Virus record (IMG/VR): IMGVR_UViG_3300025704_000058
Span: 1-35,789 of that record
DNA from: a virus
Reading direction: 5' to 3' (one strand)
Length of the DNA: 35,789 bases
This document shows, piece by piece, positions 8,788-16,823 of this stretch (position 1 is its first letter; the number at the start of each line of letters is the position of its first letter). The notes below the pieces were generated by a model. That model was given only the letters and a program-made list of their open reading frames with translations. It did not search any database and was not told the DNA's origin. Made by a program: the position numbers and the translations under genes.

Positions 8788-9164
8788 TATTCGTCATCCT
8801 CTACACTTATTCCCTGCATTAATAAACGATTGCTTCTTTTCATACTTTTGTGCGAAGTCTGACTTGCAATCTCTTTAACATACATCTTTGCTTGTTGTAC
8901 TTCTTCTTTCTCCATCTTATTTAATTTATCTTTTTCTGATCCTGACAACTTGTTGTATTTTTCAATGACTTCTAAACTTTTTCTATACCTACCAACACTT
9001 GACTTAGGCTTTTTGCTCATCATGCCTTCTACGCCATCTTTGTTGTCTACTTTATTTCTAGGATCTGAATTGTATTGATTTATTCTTTGCCTAGTATCAG
9101 CTTTTTCAACTTCTTCTGCTTTACGCAGTTGGTTTGCTTTTATCTTTTCTTTAGCAGTTGCCAT
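8787..9164 (-). CDS. Hypothetical charged helical protein
   Basis: A 125-aa protein dominated by Lys, Glu, Gln and Ser, predicted mostly helical, without Cys-based or catalytic motifs. It lies 3 nt after the portal stop and is coupled to the 41-aa basic protein. The position between portal and scaffold suggests a head-assembly accessory. The family is not recognised. Confidence 0.6.
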   Translation of the reverse strand: MATAKEKIKANQLRKAEEVEKADTRQRINQYNSDPRNKVDNKDGVEGMMSKKPKSSVGRYRKSLEVIEKYNKLSGSEKDKLNKMEKEEVQQAKMYVKEIASQTSHKSMKRSNRLLMQGISVEDDE

Positions 9165-9167
9165 AAC

Positions 9168-10754
9168 TTATCCTTGTCCTTGTTTCATTGCTTGGTCAGC
9201 CACTTGTGTAGCTACTTGTCCGGCTGCTTCTGGATTCTGCATAGCCGCTTGTTGCATTTGTTCCATGGCTTGTTGCTGCATCATCATTCGTTCCATCTTA
9301 GTAGTTAATACACGCTGTGGTATACCTAACTGTTCTGCAATAAAATCCATCATCTCGCCCATCTTCAATGTTGACATTGCTTCTGGACCTGCTTGTTGTG
9401 CTATTTGAGCATACTGCATTACTTTCTCTACTTCTTCCATAGCTTGTGCTTGTGCTAATGGAGCAGCTGCTGCAATTCTTATTTCTAAACCATTTACTTC
9501 AAGAGGTAGGTCAATCAATCCTCTGTCATCCATTACTGCTAAAATCTTACTTACTAATGGAATCATGGTTTCATTAATCAGTCTACCAAATGCAGAGCCT
9601 AAGTTCTGTGACAGCTCTTTCATTCTTTCAACAACTTCTGTTGCAGACCTTGCACTCATATTATCAGGTGGAAGACTTTCGTCAAGCAAGATGCGTTTAA
9701 TGTTTGCTCGCAAATCATCCATAATAATTTGAGATACATTAAAGTCGCCTGATCTTGGTAATGGTCGTAATGACTCACCTTGTGGCCCACCGTTACGTGC
9801 TACAGGAATAATTGCTCCAGGCATAATCTTAACTGTGTTGGGGTTAAGCACACCATCGTCAGCAGCTGTGTACACGCCACTAATAGCTAGAGAAGCATTC
9901 TTTAATACTAACTCTAATGTTTTGTTTAATGTCTTAATATCTGGCAGTGCAGTAATAAGTGGTCCACGTCCATAGATTTCACCAGCTACTTTAGAGTAAC
10001 GAGATACTATCCAAGGACTTTGTTTCATTCTTCTATAAACTAATTCAGTCTTAGACTTCTTATCAATAACATGGTAGCAATAATCACCACGCTTCTGATC
10101 TTGTACTGTTGCCTCTATTAGTTCAATTTCTTCAGTAGGTTTATCTTTAATTTGTTTTTTTAGCTGGTCTGGTATTTTAATGTCCGGCCATTGTCTTTCT
10201 AGTACCTCACCTTTAATACGCATACGTCTGTAAACATTATCAACTTGTCCGTCTGCACCTTCTTCAAACGATACTAAGTATTGTGGTACTGGTATAAAAT
10301 TAATTGGATTAACATCGTCACCTGGCTGAACCATCATAACTGCTGTACCAACAGACAAATCTAGCAAGAATTCACCAATAGCAATATCAAAGTTAGATTG
10401 TTTCAGTGCATCAAACATTTTATCTGAATACACGTCTAAAGCTAATTGCGCTTCTTGTTTACGATCAGTAGGAATGTCTGATCCTGGTTCTAATCGACAC
10501 CACTTTCTTTGTGGAGGAAATATGCCTGATTGCATTCTGTTAGCAAATCGTTGAGTAGAGTTAATAGCAGTAGAATCAAATACACGATTCATTTTCTTAT
10601 TACCACCTACTTTACCATCATAATGCCCGTCATAGAGATTACGTTGTGGCAATGCAAACTCATAGGCTTCTTCGTATAGATTCCTAAAGTTTTCTTTTCT
10701 TGTTAATGCCTTGTCATGTCTTTTTAAAACATCCTCAGCCGTTAATCTCATCAT
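9168..10754 (-). CDS. Portal (head-tail connector) protein
   Basis: A 528-aa protein of the podoviral head-tail connector family (T7 gp8 type). The N-terminus shows FRNLYEEAYEFALPQRN (residues about 23-40), then NRVFDSTAINSTQRFANRMQSG and PPQRKWCRLEPG, all classic for this family. The C-terminal 60 residues are Met/Gln/Ala-rich, as usual for portal crowns. It forms the dodecameric DNA gate and binds terminase. A leader resembling the early 32-nt leader precedes it (AATAACTATAAGGA, 10761-10776). Two adjacent ATGs (10754, 10751) are possible starts. Confidence 0.95.
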   Translation of the reverse strand: MMRLTAEDVLKRHDKALTRKENFRNLYEEAYEFALPQRNLYDGHYDGKVGGNKKMNRVFDSTAINSTQRFANRMQSGIFPPQRKWCRLEPGSDIPTDRKQEAQLALDVYSDKMFDALKQSNFDIAIGEFLLDLSVGTAVMMVQPGDDVNPINFIPVPQYLVSFEEGADGQVDNVYRRMRIKGEVLERQWPDIKIPDQLKKQIKDKPTEEIELIEATVQDQKRGDYCYHVIDKKSKTELVYRRMKQSPWIVSRYSKVAGEIYGRGPLITALPDIKTLNKTLELVLKNASLAISGVYTAADDGVLNPNTVKIMPGAIIPVARNGGPQGESLRPLPRSGDFNVSQIIMDDLRANIKRILLDESLPPDNMSARSATEVVERMKELSQNLGSAFGRLINETMIPLVSKILAVMDDRGLIDLPLEVNGLEIRIAAAAPLAQAQAMEEVEKVMQYAQIAQQAGPEAMSTLKMGEMMDFIAEQLGIPQRVLTTKMERMMMQQQAMEQMQQAAMQNPEAAGQVATQVADQAMKQGQG

Positions 10755-10772
10755 TGCATTAGTTCCTTATAG

Positions 10773-11279
10773 TTATTCAGTCCAGGTTAATATTATCTCA
10801 GTTGCGTGTGGAGTGTTAGTTGCATCTTCATTGGTTAATCTAAACAAATAAGCTGTTGCCCCTTTTAGTATTAAAGTGCTACCTCCAGCTTCTGCGCCAC
10901 CACCTTTTTTACCAACACCACCAGTCAAGATTTCGCTTATAATTAAAGTACCAGTTGAAGTTACTGTGGGGTTAGCTAAAGCTACACTTTCACTAGTAAT
11001 TGTACTTGATCGGTTTCTATTAATGATTGGTATTGATGTACCGCCAGTGACAACAGCGTTTTCATACAAATACGCCATTGCATTACCACCACATAACCCA
11101 GTAATGGTTATAATTGGATTAATGTTTTCTGGAAAAGCAAGAGCAATGTCAATAGAATTATTAGCTGGTAAAGGGTCAGCAAATGTGCGTACATACCCAG
11201 TAGAAAACGAATGGCCTTCAATTAGCCTAACTTGTTGAACATCCCTAGTAGGATACGCGCCTTTATAATCTATAATCAT
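10773..11279 (-). CDS. Beta-rich structural protein, probable head or tail accessory
   Basis: A 168-aa, Thr/Ile/Gly-rich protein with no membrane segment. The C-terminal part (LILKGATAYLFRLTNEDA then EIILTWTE) has the pattern of beta-sandwich structural accessory proteins found beside portal genes in several phages. A Gly/Lys loop (GGVGKKGGGAEAGG) sits near residue 120-135. Its stop codon TAA is the start of the leader-like element of the portal gene. The role as a virion decoration is inferred from composition and location. Confidence 0.55.
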   Translation of the reverse strand: MIIDYKGAYPTRDVQQVRLIEGHSFSTGYVRTFADPLPANNSIDIALAFPENINPIITITGLCGGNAMAYLYENAVVTGGTSIPIINRNRSSTITSESVALANPTVTSTGTLIISEILTGGVGKKGGGAEAGGSTLILKGATAYLFRLTNEDATNTPHATEIILTWTE

Positions 11280-11527
11280 TAAAAACTAAACTCCAATCTA
11301 GCACCCTTATAAGGCACGCCTTTAGCATGTCCCCAATCTCCATCCGCATAAAAAGCAGAGGCTCCAATTACTACATCTAACTTCTTGTCAATAATAGGTT
11401 GTCTGTACTCAGCATATCCACCAACTGATGATGTGCCTTGTTTATTTTTACCGCCAGACATGTCAACACTAATTCTACTTAAAATCTTTTGTACTTGTGT
11501 TGGACTGATGATTTCATCTTCACCCAT
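11279..11527 (-). CDS. Hypothetical 82-aa protein with beta-hairpin C-terminus
   Basis: An 82-aa protein. The N-terminal 30 residues are polar. From about residue 36 it alternates polar and hydrophobic residues (GGYAEYRQ, LDVVIGASAFYADG) and it ends GARLEFSF. That terminal aromatic beta-strand looks like the end of an outer-membrane barrel protein, but it has no signal peptide and is too short for a barrel. It overlaps the endolysin and the next gene by single bases (TAATG). Family not recognised. Confidence 0.5.
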   Translation of the reverse strand: MGEDEIISPTQVQKILSRISVDMSGGKNKQGTSSVGGYAEYRQPIIDKKLDVVIGASAFYADGDWGHAKGVPYKGARLEFSF

Positions 11528-12114
11528 TAAAATAAATCCTTAAGTTTTTTAAATAGCCCTTTATTGTTTGTGGTGTTTACTGTGCTGTCAGCAAAATATT
11601 CTTGTGTTTCTATTCCATTTCTAAACTGTAATATTGCTTGATTAAAATCTTTAGTTCTTTTTGGAGTTTGTTGATGCCACTTAGAATTAAAGACTTCTCT
11701 TGATGCTTTAGTGTATTTACCTTCCTTAAGATACTTCCAAGTTTTTTTATGCTCTTTATACCAATTTGTGCCTAATTGAAAGTTTACTCCAATTAAAGCA
11801 TTTTCAAATTGCTGTGTTGGTTTGTTAGGTAATTCAGCTAACTGATTTTTTGCTGCTGCTTTTGCAATCTTTACATCTTGCTCTAGCCATTGGTTTACCA
11901 CATTCTCTGGGATAGGAGTTCCTACCTTTTCAATGATAGGATACAATGCTTGCTCTTCTTTAGTTAATAAATGACCAACTCCACCTGTAGGTTTGTCAAG
12001 GCTATCAAGATAACTAACATACTTGACTCCTTCTCGGTCTTTTAAATGTTCAATTAAATCCACTCTATGTCCTTGGAGCGTTATGCAAATTAATAGGAGG
12101 AAAAGTAATTTCAT
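11527..12114 (-). CDS. Endolysin, T4-type lysozyme with N-terminal export segment
   Basis: A 195-aa muramidase of the T4 lysozyme family (glycoside hydrolase 24). The catalytic triad spacing is exact: E28, D37 and T43 (E+9=D, D+6=T) inside LKDREGVKY...KPTGGVGHLLT. It would cleave the MurNAc-GlcNAc bond of peptidoglycan. Residues 3-14 (LLFLLLICITLQ) form a hydrophobic export or signal-anchor-release segment, so secretion by the host Sec system is likely. C10 is the only Cys. It lies among structural genes, far from the membrane-protein cluster at 25.2-26.5 kb. Confidence 0.9.
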   Translation of the reverse strand: MKLLFLLLICITLQGHRVDLIEHLKDREGVKYVSYLDSLDKPTGGVGHLLTKEEQALYPIIEKVGTPIPENVVNQWLEQDVKIAKAAAKNQLAELPNKPTQQFENALIGVNFQLGTNWYKEHKKTWKYLKEGKYTKASREVFNSKWHQQTPKRTKDFNQAILQFRNGIETQEYFADSTVNTTNNKGLFKKLKDLF

Positions 12115-12126
12115 GCCATTCCATAG

Positions 12127-12261
12127 TTACGCCCACTCACTACGCTGTAGACGCAAGCATCCTATGTTTATAAGAAAGTGAGATATAGTATCGCCATCGT
12201 AAGTAGATTCAGTCCACTCAAAGCCTAAACCAAATCCCCAATAAAAATGCCAGCTCCACAT
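12127..12261 (-). CDS. Small Trp-rich protein (44 aa)
   Basis: A 44-aa protein beginning MWSWHFYWGFGLGFEW and ending LQRSEWA. Its ATG overlaps the stop of the 177-aa gene (TAATG at 12259-12263) and it fills the otherwise empty gap before the endolysin. It is rich in Trp, Phe and Gly with one weak hydrophobic stretch (ISHFLINIGCL). It could be a small membrane-active or lysis-accessory protein, but no family is recognised. Confidence 0.55.
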   Translation of the reverse strand: MWSWHFYWGFGLGFEWTESTYDGDTISHFLINIGCLRLQRSEWA

Positions 12262-12794
12262 TATAGTTCTGTTCCTACACCTAACATAGATCCAACAATG
12301 CCAAGACCTGTTTCACCTAGTGCTGGCATACCAGTTGCCATGCCCTCTGTTCCCGGTATTGGTGCTTTAGCTAACAGACCGCCAGTTCCGCGTGACAATC
12401 TTTTTTGTGCTGCTTTAGTAGACTCTAGTTCAGACTTAGATTTTTTTTGAGACGCTTTAGATGCTGCTATAATAGAATCTAATTGTGCTTGAGTTAAATC
12501 TTTTTGCCTTACTTTAGTTACATATTGTGGTCTTTGTACTGCTTGTGGCATTCCAAACGCGTTAGTTCCTCCAATATTACTATACCCCCCACTAGAAAGC
12601 GGGTTATAATTAACTCGCTCTGTATAGGTTTCGGAAATACCTTGTCTTATAGTTTTATTGTATTGGTCATTCCACCAATCCTCAGACTTAAATATGTTAC
12701 GTCCGCCAGCTTGTTTAATTAAATCCGCTTCTGCTTCTTTTATAGGCGCGACTAGCCCACGAGCTTTAGCCATGCCAAAGTCAAGGGCAGCCAT
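12261..12794 (-). CDS. Hypothetical structural-region protein (177 aa)
   Basis: A 177-aa protein with a helical N-terminus, a Gly/Asn/Tyr-rich middle (SSGGYSNIGGTNAFG), a Lys/Gln/Ser helical stretch (about 110-145) and a Gly/Pro/Met C-terminus. There is no membrane segment. It lies between the small coiled-coil protein and the endolysin in the packaging-to-head interval. Family and role are not recognised; a minor virion component is plausible. Confidence 0.5.
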   Translation of the reverse strand: MAALDFGMAKARGLVAPIKEAEADLIKQAGGRNIFKSEDWWNDQYNKTIRQGISETYTERVNYNPLSSGGYSNIGGTNAFGMPQAVQRPQYVTKVRQKDLTQAQLDSIIAASKASQKKSKSELESTKAAQKRLSRGTGGLLAKAPIPGTEGMATGMPALGETGLGIVGSMLGVGTEL

Positions 12795-12795
12795 G

Positions 12796-13032
12796 TTACG
12801 AAGCTCCTAGAGTGTCTTCACCAACCCCTTCTTCTGGGTCTAAACGTGTATCAGACAGCAACATTCTTGATCCACCACGAGCTGATGCTCTTTTCTTAGC
12901 AGCCATTTGTTCTTGTAAGTCACGCTTTTCTGCTTCTGATTCCATTCGCATTCTTTCTGTTTCTTTTCTTGATTGCTCAATTTGAGCTAATGCTGCCGAG
13001 TTATCAGGCTTACCGCCCATTAATCCACCCAT
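12796..13032 (-). CDS. Small coiled-coil phage protein (78 aa)
   Basis: A 78-aa protein with a Gly/Met N-terminus (MGGLMGGKPDN), one long charged helix (about residues 12-50, Glu/Arg/Met/Gln heptads) and an acidic tail. Proteins of this pattern are frequent next to terminase and portal genes in podoviruses; the function is unknown. It lies 1-2 bp from both neighbours, showing operon coupling. Confidence 0.55.
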   Translation of the reverse strand: MGGLMGGKPDNSAALAQIEQSRKETERMRMESEAEKRDLQEQMAAKKRASARGGSRMLLSDTRLDPEEGVGEDTLGAS

Positions 13033-13033
13033 G

Positions 13034-13525
13034 TTACTTTCTCCTCATAATAAATGTATCTTCTTTATCAGCACTATATTGTTTCATTAATCCTTCAGAA
13101 ACAAACTTTAAAGTTTTTGCCCAAGCTATAGCGCGGTCATCATTAGATACTACCGTAATTTGTATACGATGTAAATTAAATAATATCTCTACGATATCAA
13201 AGAATGCTATTGCACACTTAGTCATAGCTATCGGGTATCGTTTAGCTTTCTCGTCAAATAAAGACCACGCTTCACCAACCCCAGGCCAAAGGATACCGCA
13301 ACCAAAAATAGCAACAGGATCATTGTGATAAAATGCAGTAACTGCTGGACCAACAGTAGACTGATAATTAATACGTTGTTTTCTATTTTGTTTCGATAAT
13401 GATGAAAACCCATAGTTATCAAATCCTTTAAAATGTTCTATATGGTCTGGGTGATAGTTTCGATAATGAGCATTTTTAACTTTAACCATATACTCATCTA
13501 AATGTTCTTGGTTAATTAAATACAT
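13034..13525 (-). CDS. GNAT-like acetyltransferase, T7 gp13-like
   Basis: A 163-aa protein. The second half (FDIVEILFNLHRIQITV, then NDDRAIAWAKTLKF.SEG) matches the end of a GNAT fold: the helix, strand and AIAWAKTLGF-type C-terminal helix of N-acetyltransferases. T7-like phages carry such a protein (gp13) that aids virion maturation. I start it at the ATG at 13525, which has GGGAG 9 nt upstream; a longer frame would need TTG at 13555 without a ribosome site. It overlaps the terminase end by 14 nt. Confidence 0.7.
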   Translation of the reverse strand: MYLINQEHLDEYMVKVKNAHYRNYHPDHIEHFKGFDNYGFSSLSKQNRKQRINYQSTVGPAVTAFYHNDPVAIFGCGILWPGVGEAWSLFDEKAKRYPIAMTKCAIAFFDIVEILFNLHRIQITVVSNDDRAIAWAKTLKFVSEGLMKQYSADKEDTFIMRRK

Positions 13526-15068
13526 CAAAGTCACTCCCTGCAACTGTTGGTACAATTAATGTACTAGCAGCCAATGGACTTTTAGTCATGCGCTTATGTT
13601 CACCACCGCCTAGCATTAGGTAGCCAAACGCATCACCAATGTGTGAGTGTTCGTTTTTATTTGGAGTATCTTTAAATCGTTCATGTCCGGCACCAACTGC
13701 TACACGTTTAAAGTGATAACCACCGGCCAATGATTTACGAATCATCTTACATGACTTGTGTATCATCAGACCTGGCTTACCGGCAATCAATCTTTGCATT
13801 GGAGCTGCTGCACCTTCACGCCTTACTCTGAAATTGTTAGATGCAGTTGGTTGTGCGCGTAGTCCTAATGTACGTAAATAATCAAAGGCTGTTACTTCAT
13901 AGATAGCATCACGCTGCATACCAGCAGGATCGCCCCATACTAATACTTGTGCTTTAGGATATTTAGCATTTAGCTCGGCTAACAACTGATTACCAAATCT
14001 TTCTAATCCCATATCTTCAGTAACTATCTCATGTAATACAACCCAACGTCCATTTGCTAGACGCTGACCAATAGCTGCTGCTGGAGTTAAACCAAAGTCA
14101 AGTCCAATATGCAATGGCAATGTACCATCGTACTCTACCTCATCTGAACTCATTAAGTTATCATCGTACTCTGGCCACACTGGTCTGCCTTCTTGTACGT
14201 AAGTATATTTACCCTCAGCATAACAACGCACCCAGTCTAAGTTCTTACCACCCAACATTTGTGAGTAGTAACCTGCTGGTAAGTTCTTTACATTTTCTGC
14301 TTTAGGATTCAGCTTCCACCATCGTCCACTAGCAAAGATATGATCGTTTGCTTCTGGATTATCTGGCAGTTCATCAATCGGTACCTCTATAACACCGCCG
14401 GGTTGTTGAAAGAAGTCCCAGCCATACTTACCGGTAATCGGTTCTTTCTCTGCTAGACGATGCCACCAATGATCGTCATCCATTGGGTTGGTATCCATCC
14501 AAACACCATGCCATGTAGGACCACCATCACGCTGAGTAGGATAACGACCCACCCTATGAGTAAGACCGTCAATAACTGCCTTAGGAAGTTCTCTAGCTTC
14601 ATTAACCCATGCCCCCGTCAGTTCAAGTGATAATAGTTTTCTTACATCTTTAGGTTGATCCAATGCCAAGAATATGACCTCACAATCTATTCCCGCAGCA
14701 TCTCCTCTGGATGGGAGACGTATGTGGTGTGTGATGGGTGGGGTATATAACATTGGACCAAAAGTATTCTCAGGAAATAGTTCCTGCCATGTCTTAATTG
14801 TGGTAGTCTTAAGTTCTGGATACGAGTTTCGTACGATGACAAAACGGGTATAGCGAATGCCATCCTGTGGGGAGGGCTTTTGTCTGACGGCACGCATCAT
14901 GATCTCAGCAGCACAGGCGTATGATTTGCCTGATCCAACTGGTCCCATTAGTCCGCGGACAAACTTATTAGACTGTAAGAATCCATATACCGCCGGCGAT
15001 GTGCTAAAGTCCAGGTCAATGCCCGGACCACTGAGTGCTTTTTTACTGCGCTCTTTTTTATTGCTCAT
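13512..15068 (-). CDS. terL: Terminase large subunit
   Basis: A 518-aa DNA-packaging motor. The ATPase half has Walker A GPVGSGKS (residues 42-49) and a Walker B-like segment GAWVNEARE (152-160, Glu catalytic). The nuclease half has LDFG (D324), VWGDPAG (D380) and HIGDAFGY (D479), the acidic triad of RNase H-like terminase nucleases. It would drive DNA into the prohead through the portal and cut the concatemer. The sequence alone does not tell headful from fixed-end packaging. The start overlaps the preceding 53-aa gene by 11 nt. Confidence 0.95.
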   Translation of the reverse strand: MSNKKERSKKALSGPGIDLDFSTSPAVYGFLQSNKFVRGLMGPVGSGKSYACAAEIMMRAVRQKPSPQDGIRYTRFVIVRNSYPELKTTTIKTWQELFPENTFGPMLYTPPITHHIRLPSRGDAAGIDCEVIFLALDQPKDVRKLLSLELTGAWVNEARELPKAVIDGLTHRVGRYPTQRDGGPTWHGVWMDTNPMDDDHWWHRLAEKEPITGKYGWDFFQQPGGVIEVPIDELPDNPEANDHIFASGRWWKLNPKAENVKNLPAGYYSQMLGGKNLDWVRCYAEGKYTYVQEGRPVWPEYDDNLMSSDEVEYDGTLPLHIGLDFGLTPAAAIGQRLANGRWVVLHEIVTEDMGLERFGNQLLAELNAKYPKAQVLVWGDPAGMQRDAIYEVTAFDYLRTLGLRAQPTASNNFRVRREGAAAPMQRLIAGKPGLMIHKSCKMIRKSLAGGYHFKRVAVGAGHERFKDTPNKNEHSHIGDAFGYLMLGGGEHKRMTKSPLAASTLIVPTVAGSDFDVFN

Positions 15069-15219
15069 CGTCTATATCTTTGAACTTCATCGTCATCATA
15101 CGTTTGAGTTCTTGGTTTTCTGTATATAGGGTATCAATGATGTGCATGACTCGAGAGTTATTCATGTTTACCATCTTAAACTCTTCGCGCAGTTGGTCAA
15201 TCTGTTGCTTGATGTCCAT
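15058..15219 (-). CDS. Small coiled-coil protein (53 aa) before terminase
   Basis: A 53-aa, Met/Gln/Glu/Lys-rich protein predicted as one helix (MDIKQQIDQLREEFKMV, then TENQELKRMM). The ATG at 15219 lies inside the end of the DUF3310 gene and its stop overlaps the terminase start by 11 nt, the compact arrangement used throughout this operon. No family is recognised. A packaging accessory is possible from location only. Confidence 0.55.
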   Translation of the reverse strand: MDIKQQIDQLREEFKMVNMNNSRVMHIIDTLYTENQELKRMMTMKFKDIDDEQ

Positions 15220-15427
15220 TATCTTTTCTCCACTGTTTCCAAAGTTGTAATGTGTGTATTGCTTTTTCTATATCCTCATCGCCATTGCCCTTAAGGTCAA
15301 CGCGAGTTACATACTTAATCACAGTATGCTGTATAGCATTAAGGCCGTTAGCCATAGAAAATTCCATTGGCTGTATTAGCATTTGAGTGTAATGGTTGCC
15401 ACCGACTTGGGTGTCTTTAGGATTCAT
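15197..15427 (-). CDS. DUF3310 family protein
   Basis: A 76-aa protein with the full DUF3310 signature: GGNHY near the N-terminus, IQPMEF, then NGLNAIQHTVIKYVTR and LKGNGDEDIEKA. These small helical proteins occur in many phages and are sometimes called nucleotide kinases, but activity is not established. I use the ATG at 15427, with AGAGG upstream, rather than the TTG at 15433. It overlaps both neighbours. Confidence 0.85.
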   Translation of the reverse strand: MNPKDTQVGGNHYTQMLIQPMEFSMANGLNAIQHTVIKYVTRVDLKGNGDEDIEKAIHTLQLWKQWRKDNGHQATD

Positions 15428-15596
15428 TGTCAAGACCTCTTAAGTTGTTAGGGTCTAGTGCTTTCTTGGCCATAGCAATGCCAAGGTCTGATTTGTAGTT
15501 AGGATCAGCTAATATATCACGCGCCCACTTTTTTGGGTCTAATGGTTTACTGCTTAATTCTTTTGCCATCTTAAGAAATTTTTCTCTAGGACTCAC
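15417..15596 (-). CDS. Small hypothetical protein with GTG start (59 aa)
   Basis: A 59-aa, Lys/Ala/Leu-rich protein (REKFLKMAKELSSKP, then WARDILADPNYKSDLG). The start is GTG at 15596: an ideal AAGGAG lies 6-7 nt upstream, inside the end of the small-terminase-like gene. An internal ATG (15569) has no such site. The end overlaps the DUF3310 start by 11 nt. Helical; family not recognised. Confidence 0.65.
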   Translation of the reverse strand: MSPREKFLKMAKELSSKPLDPKKWARDILADPNYKSDLGIAMAKKALDPNNLRGLDNES

Positions 15597-16008
15597 CGAT
15601 ATCTCCTTCTATGATTGGTGCTTTAATGTTAATACCAATAACGGATGGTTTGTCGGATTCTTCTGGGTTGTCCAACATACCAGATGCTTTTGCTAGTATG
15701 CGTAACACTCCGGGCTTGTCCCACATCTCAATAGCAATCTGCCCATCTTTATCAATCTTGATAGACTTAATTGCTTGCAGAGCATGCTCCGGAATATCAC
15801 GGCTTGGTTTTACTTTTACTTTACCTGTCTCATCCCATTCCATAAAGTCAGTAATCTTGGTGTTAGCAATAGACAATAAGGAATAGGCGACAGCTTCTCT
15901 GTTGGCAGCTAATGTTGTGCTGCGCTCCAGATTCTTTTGTAGTGTTTTCACACCACCATAACCCGCCAAAGACGGGATAGGTTTGTTTTTGTTTTTAGCT
16001 TCACTCAT
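15586..16008 (-). CDS. Probable terminase small subunit
   Basis: A 140-aa protein. From about residue 35 it reads like the C-terminal part of Terminase_2-type small subunits: a helix (SLLSIANTKITDFMEWDETG), then PEHALQAIKSIKIDKDGQIAIEMWDKPGVLRILAKASGM. That is the pattern IA-x-DI-DF, aIksIk-t-k-G, DK-x-aL-LAk-lGM. The usual N-terminal HTH is not evident. Small subunits recognise phage DNA and load the large subunit. Location four genes upstream of terL supports the call, but the missing HTH leaves doubt. Confidence 0.6.
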   Translation of the reverse strand: MSEAKNKNKPIPSLAGYGGVKTLQKNLERSTTLAANREAVAYSLLSIANTKITDFMEWDETGKVKVKPSRDIPEHALQAIKSIKIDKDGQIAIEMWDKPGVLRILAKASGMLDNPEESDKPSVIGINIKAPIIEGDIGES

Positions 16009-16298
16009 TAGAAGGGAAGATCGTCCTCGAGTTCGGCCACAGTCTCAGCCGCTGGTGCTTGATGACGTACTGGTGCGGATGTGTTGGATGCGGATGCCGC
16101 GACAGGATTACCAATTCGTAAGCCATAATACTCCGTGCCATCTCGCTGACTTTTGTTACTATACAAGTCTACGTAATGCTCCGTGCCATCTGGTAGTAAT
16201 ACTTTACCACGCCAATCAGCATGCCAATCCTCTGTCTTACGATCATTCTTAAAAATACTTCCACTTCCTGGTTTACGTTGATATGGTTGTTCAGCCAT
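16008..16298 (-). CDS. SSB-tailed small protein, probable ssDNA-binding accessory
   Basis: A 96-aa protein with a compact N-terminal part (PGSGSIFKN, WHADWRGKVLLPDGTEHYV, YYGLRIGNP) like small single-domain phage proteins of OB-type pattern. A disordered Ala/Ser/Pro linker leads to an acidic tail ending DDLPF. That ending mirrors the DDIPF tip of bacterial SSB, which docks RecO, exonuclease I and other repair proteins. It lies between RusA and terminase genes, so a role in recombination-dependent replication is plausible. Binding itself is inferred. Confidence 0.6.
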   Translation of the reverse strand: MAEQPYQRKPGSGSIFKNDRKTEDWHADWRGKVLLPDGTEHYVDLYSNKSQRDGTEYYGLRIGNPVAASASNTSAPVRHQAPAAETVAELEDDLPF

Positions 16299-16665
16299 GT
16301 TCTTCTCCTATATAGTCATATAAATGTACGACAGCCTTTCCGCCATCGACTGCTTCACCTCTAGCAATCTCAATGTACTCAATCTGACTGTCATCATTAT
16401 ACATGCCAGCCTTCATTAGTGCATCTAATATTGCTTTAAGTGTGTTATCTAAGTCAAACTTTCTTTTAGATCTGGGGTGTATCATCACACTAATTGCTAC
16501 TTTCTTTTCTTCAAAACTCTTGGCATTACTTTGCTTCACTACAAGATCTACTGCTTTAGTAAACTCTACACCTTCTTTACTGATGTATCGTCTATGTCCG
16601 TTAGCACGCCAATAACTATTGACGCTTGGTGGATAAGGCAGTTCTAATCTTATAGTTGGATTCAT
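16291..16665 (-). CDS. rusA: RusA-family Holliday junction resolvase
   Basis: A 124-aa endonuclease of the RusA family. PPSVNSYWR (12-20) opens the domain. D71, D73 and K77 in FDLDNTLKAILDAL, together with D91 in YNDDSQI, correspond in spacing to the catalytic D70, D72, K76 and D91 of E. coli RusA. It would cut four-way junctions in replicating or recombining DNA before packaging. The start overlaps the RHH gene stop (ATGA at 16662-16665), so the two are coupled. Confidence 0.93.
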   Translation of the reverse strand: MNPTIRLELPYPPSVNSYWRANGHRRYISKEGVEFTKAVDLVVKQSNAKSFEEKKVAISVMIHPRSKRKFDLDNTLKAILDALMKAGMYNDDSQIEYIEIARGEAVDGGKAVVHLYDYIGEEHG

Positions 16666-16823
16666 AGCTTGTTTAATCGACTACGAATGTCTTTAGTTAA
16701 GTAAGCCTTAATAGCCTCGTTAATTAATCCGGCTTTAGTCTTCTCTTCTTCCTTAGATGCTTTATCTAGCAGCTCAACACTTTGCGGTGTCAGTCTAACT
16801 AGAAACGGTTTTAAATCGCTCAT
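16662..16823 (-). CDS. Ribbon-helix-helix (Arc/CopG-type) DNA-binding protein
   Basis: A 53-aa protein with the RHH pattern: an N-terminal basic strand (KPFLVRLTPQSVELL), helix A (DKASKEEEKTKAGL) and helix B (INEAIKAYLTKDIR). Such proteins dimerise and read operator DNA with the paired strand. It sits near the start of the late operon, so feedback control of the bidirectional promoter at 17.6 kb or of recombination genes is a reasonable guess. Its ATG overlaps the upstream stop (TAATG) and its stop overlaps RusA. Confidence 0.8.
   Translation of the reverse strand: MSDLKPFLVRLTPQSVELLDKASKEEEKTKAGLINEAIKAYLTKDIRSRLNKL

Noticed and set aside
10876-11238. Plus-strand frame of 120 aa
   Set aside because: It lies wholly inside a convincing minus-strand gene of a continuous operon and has no start signal.
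13526-13555. Longer start for the acetyltransferase-like gene
   Set aside because: The longer form needs TTG without a ribosome site, while ATG at 13525 has GGGAG at good spacing.
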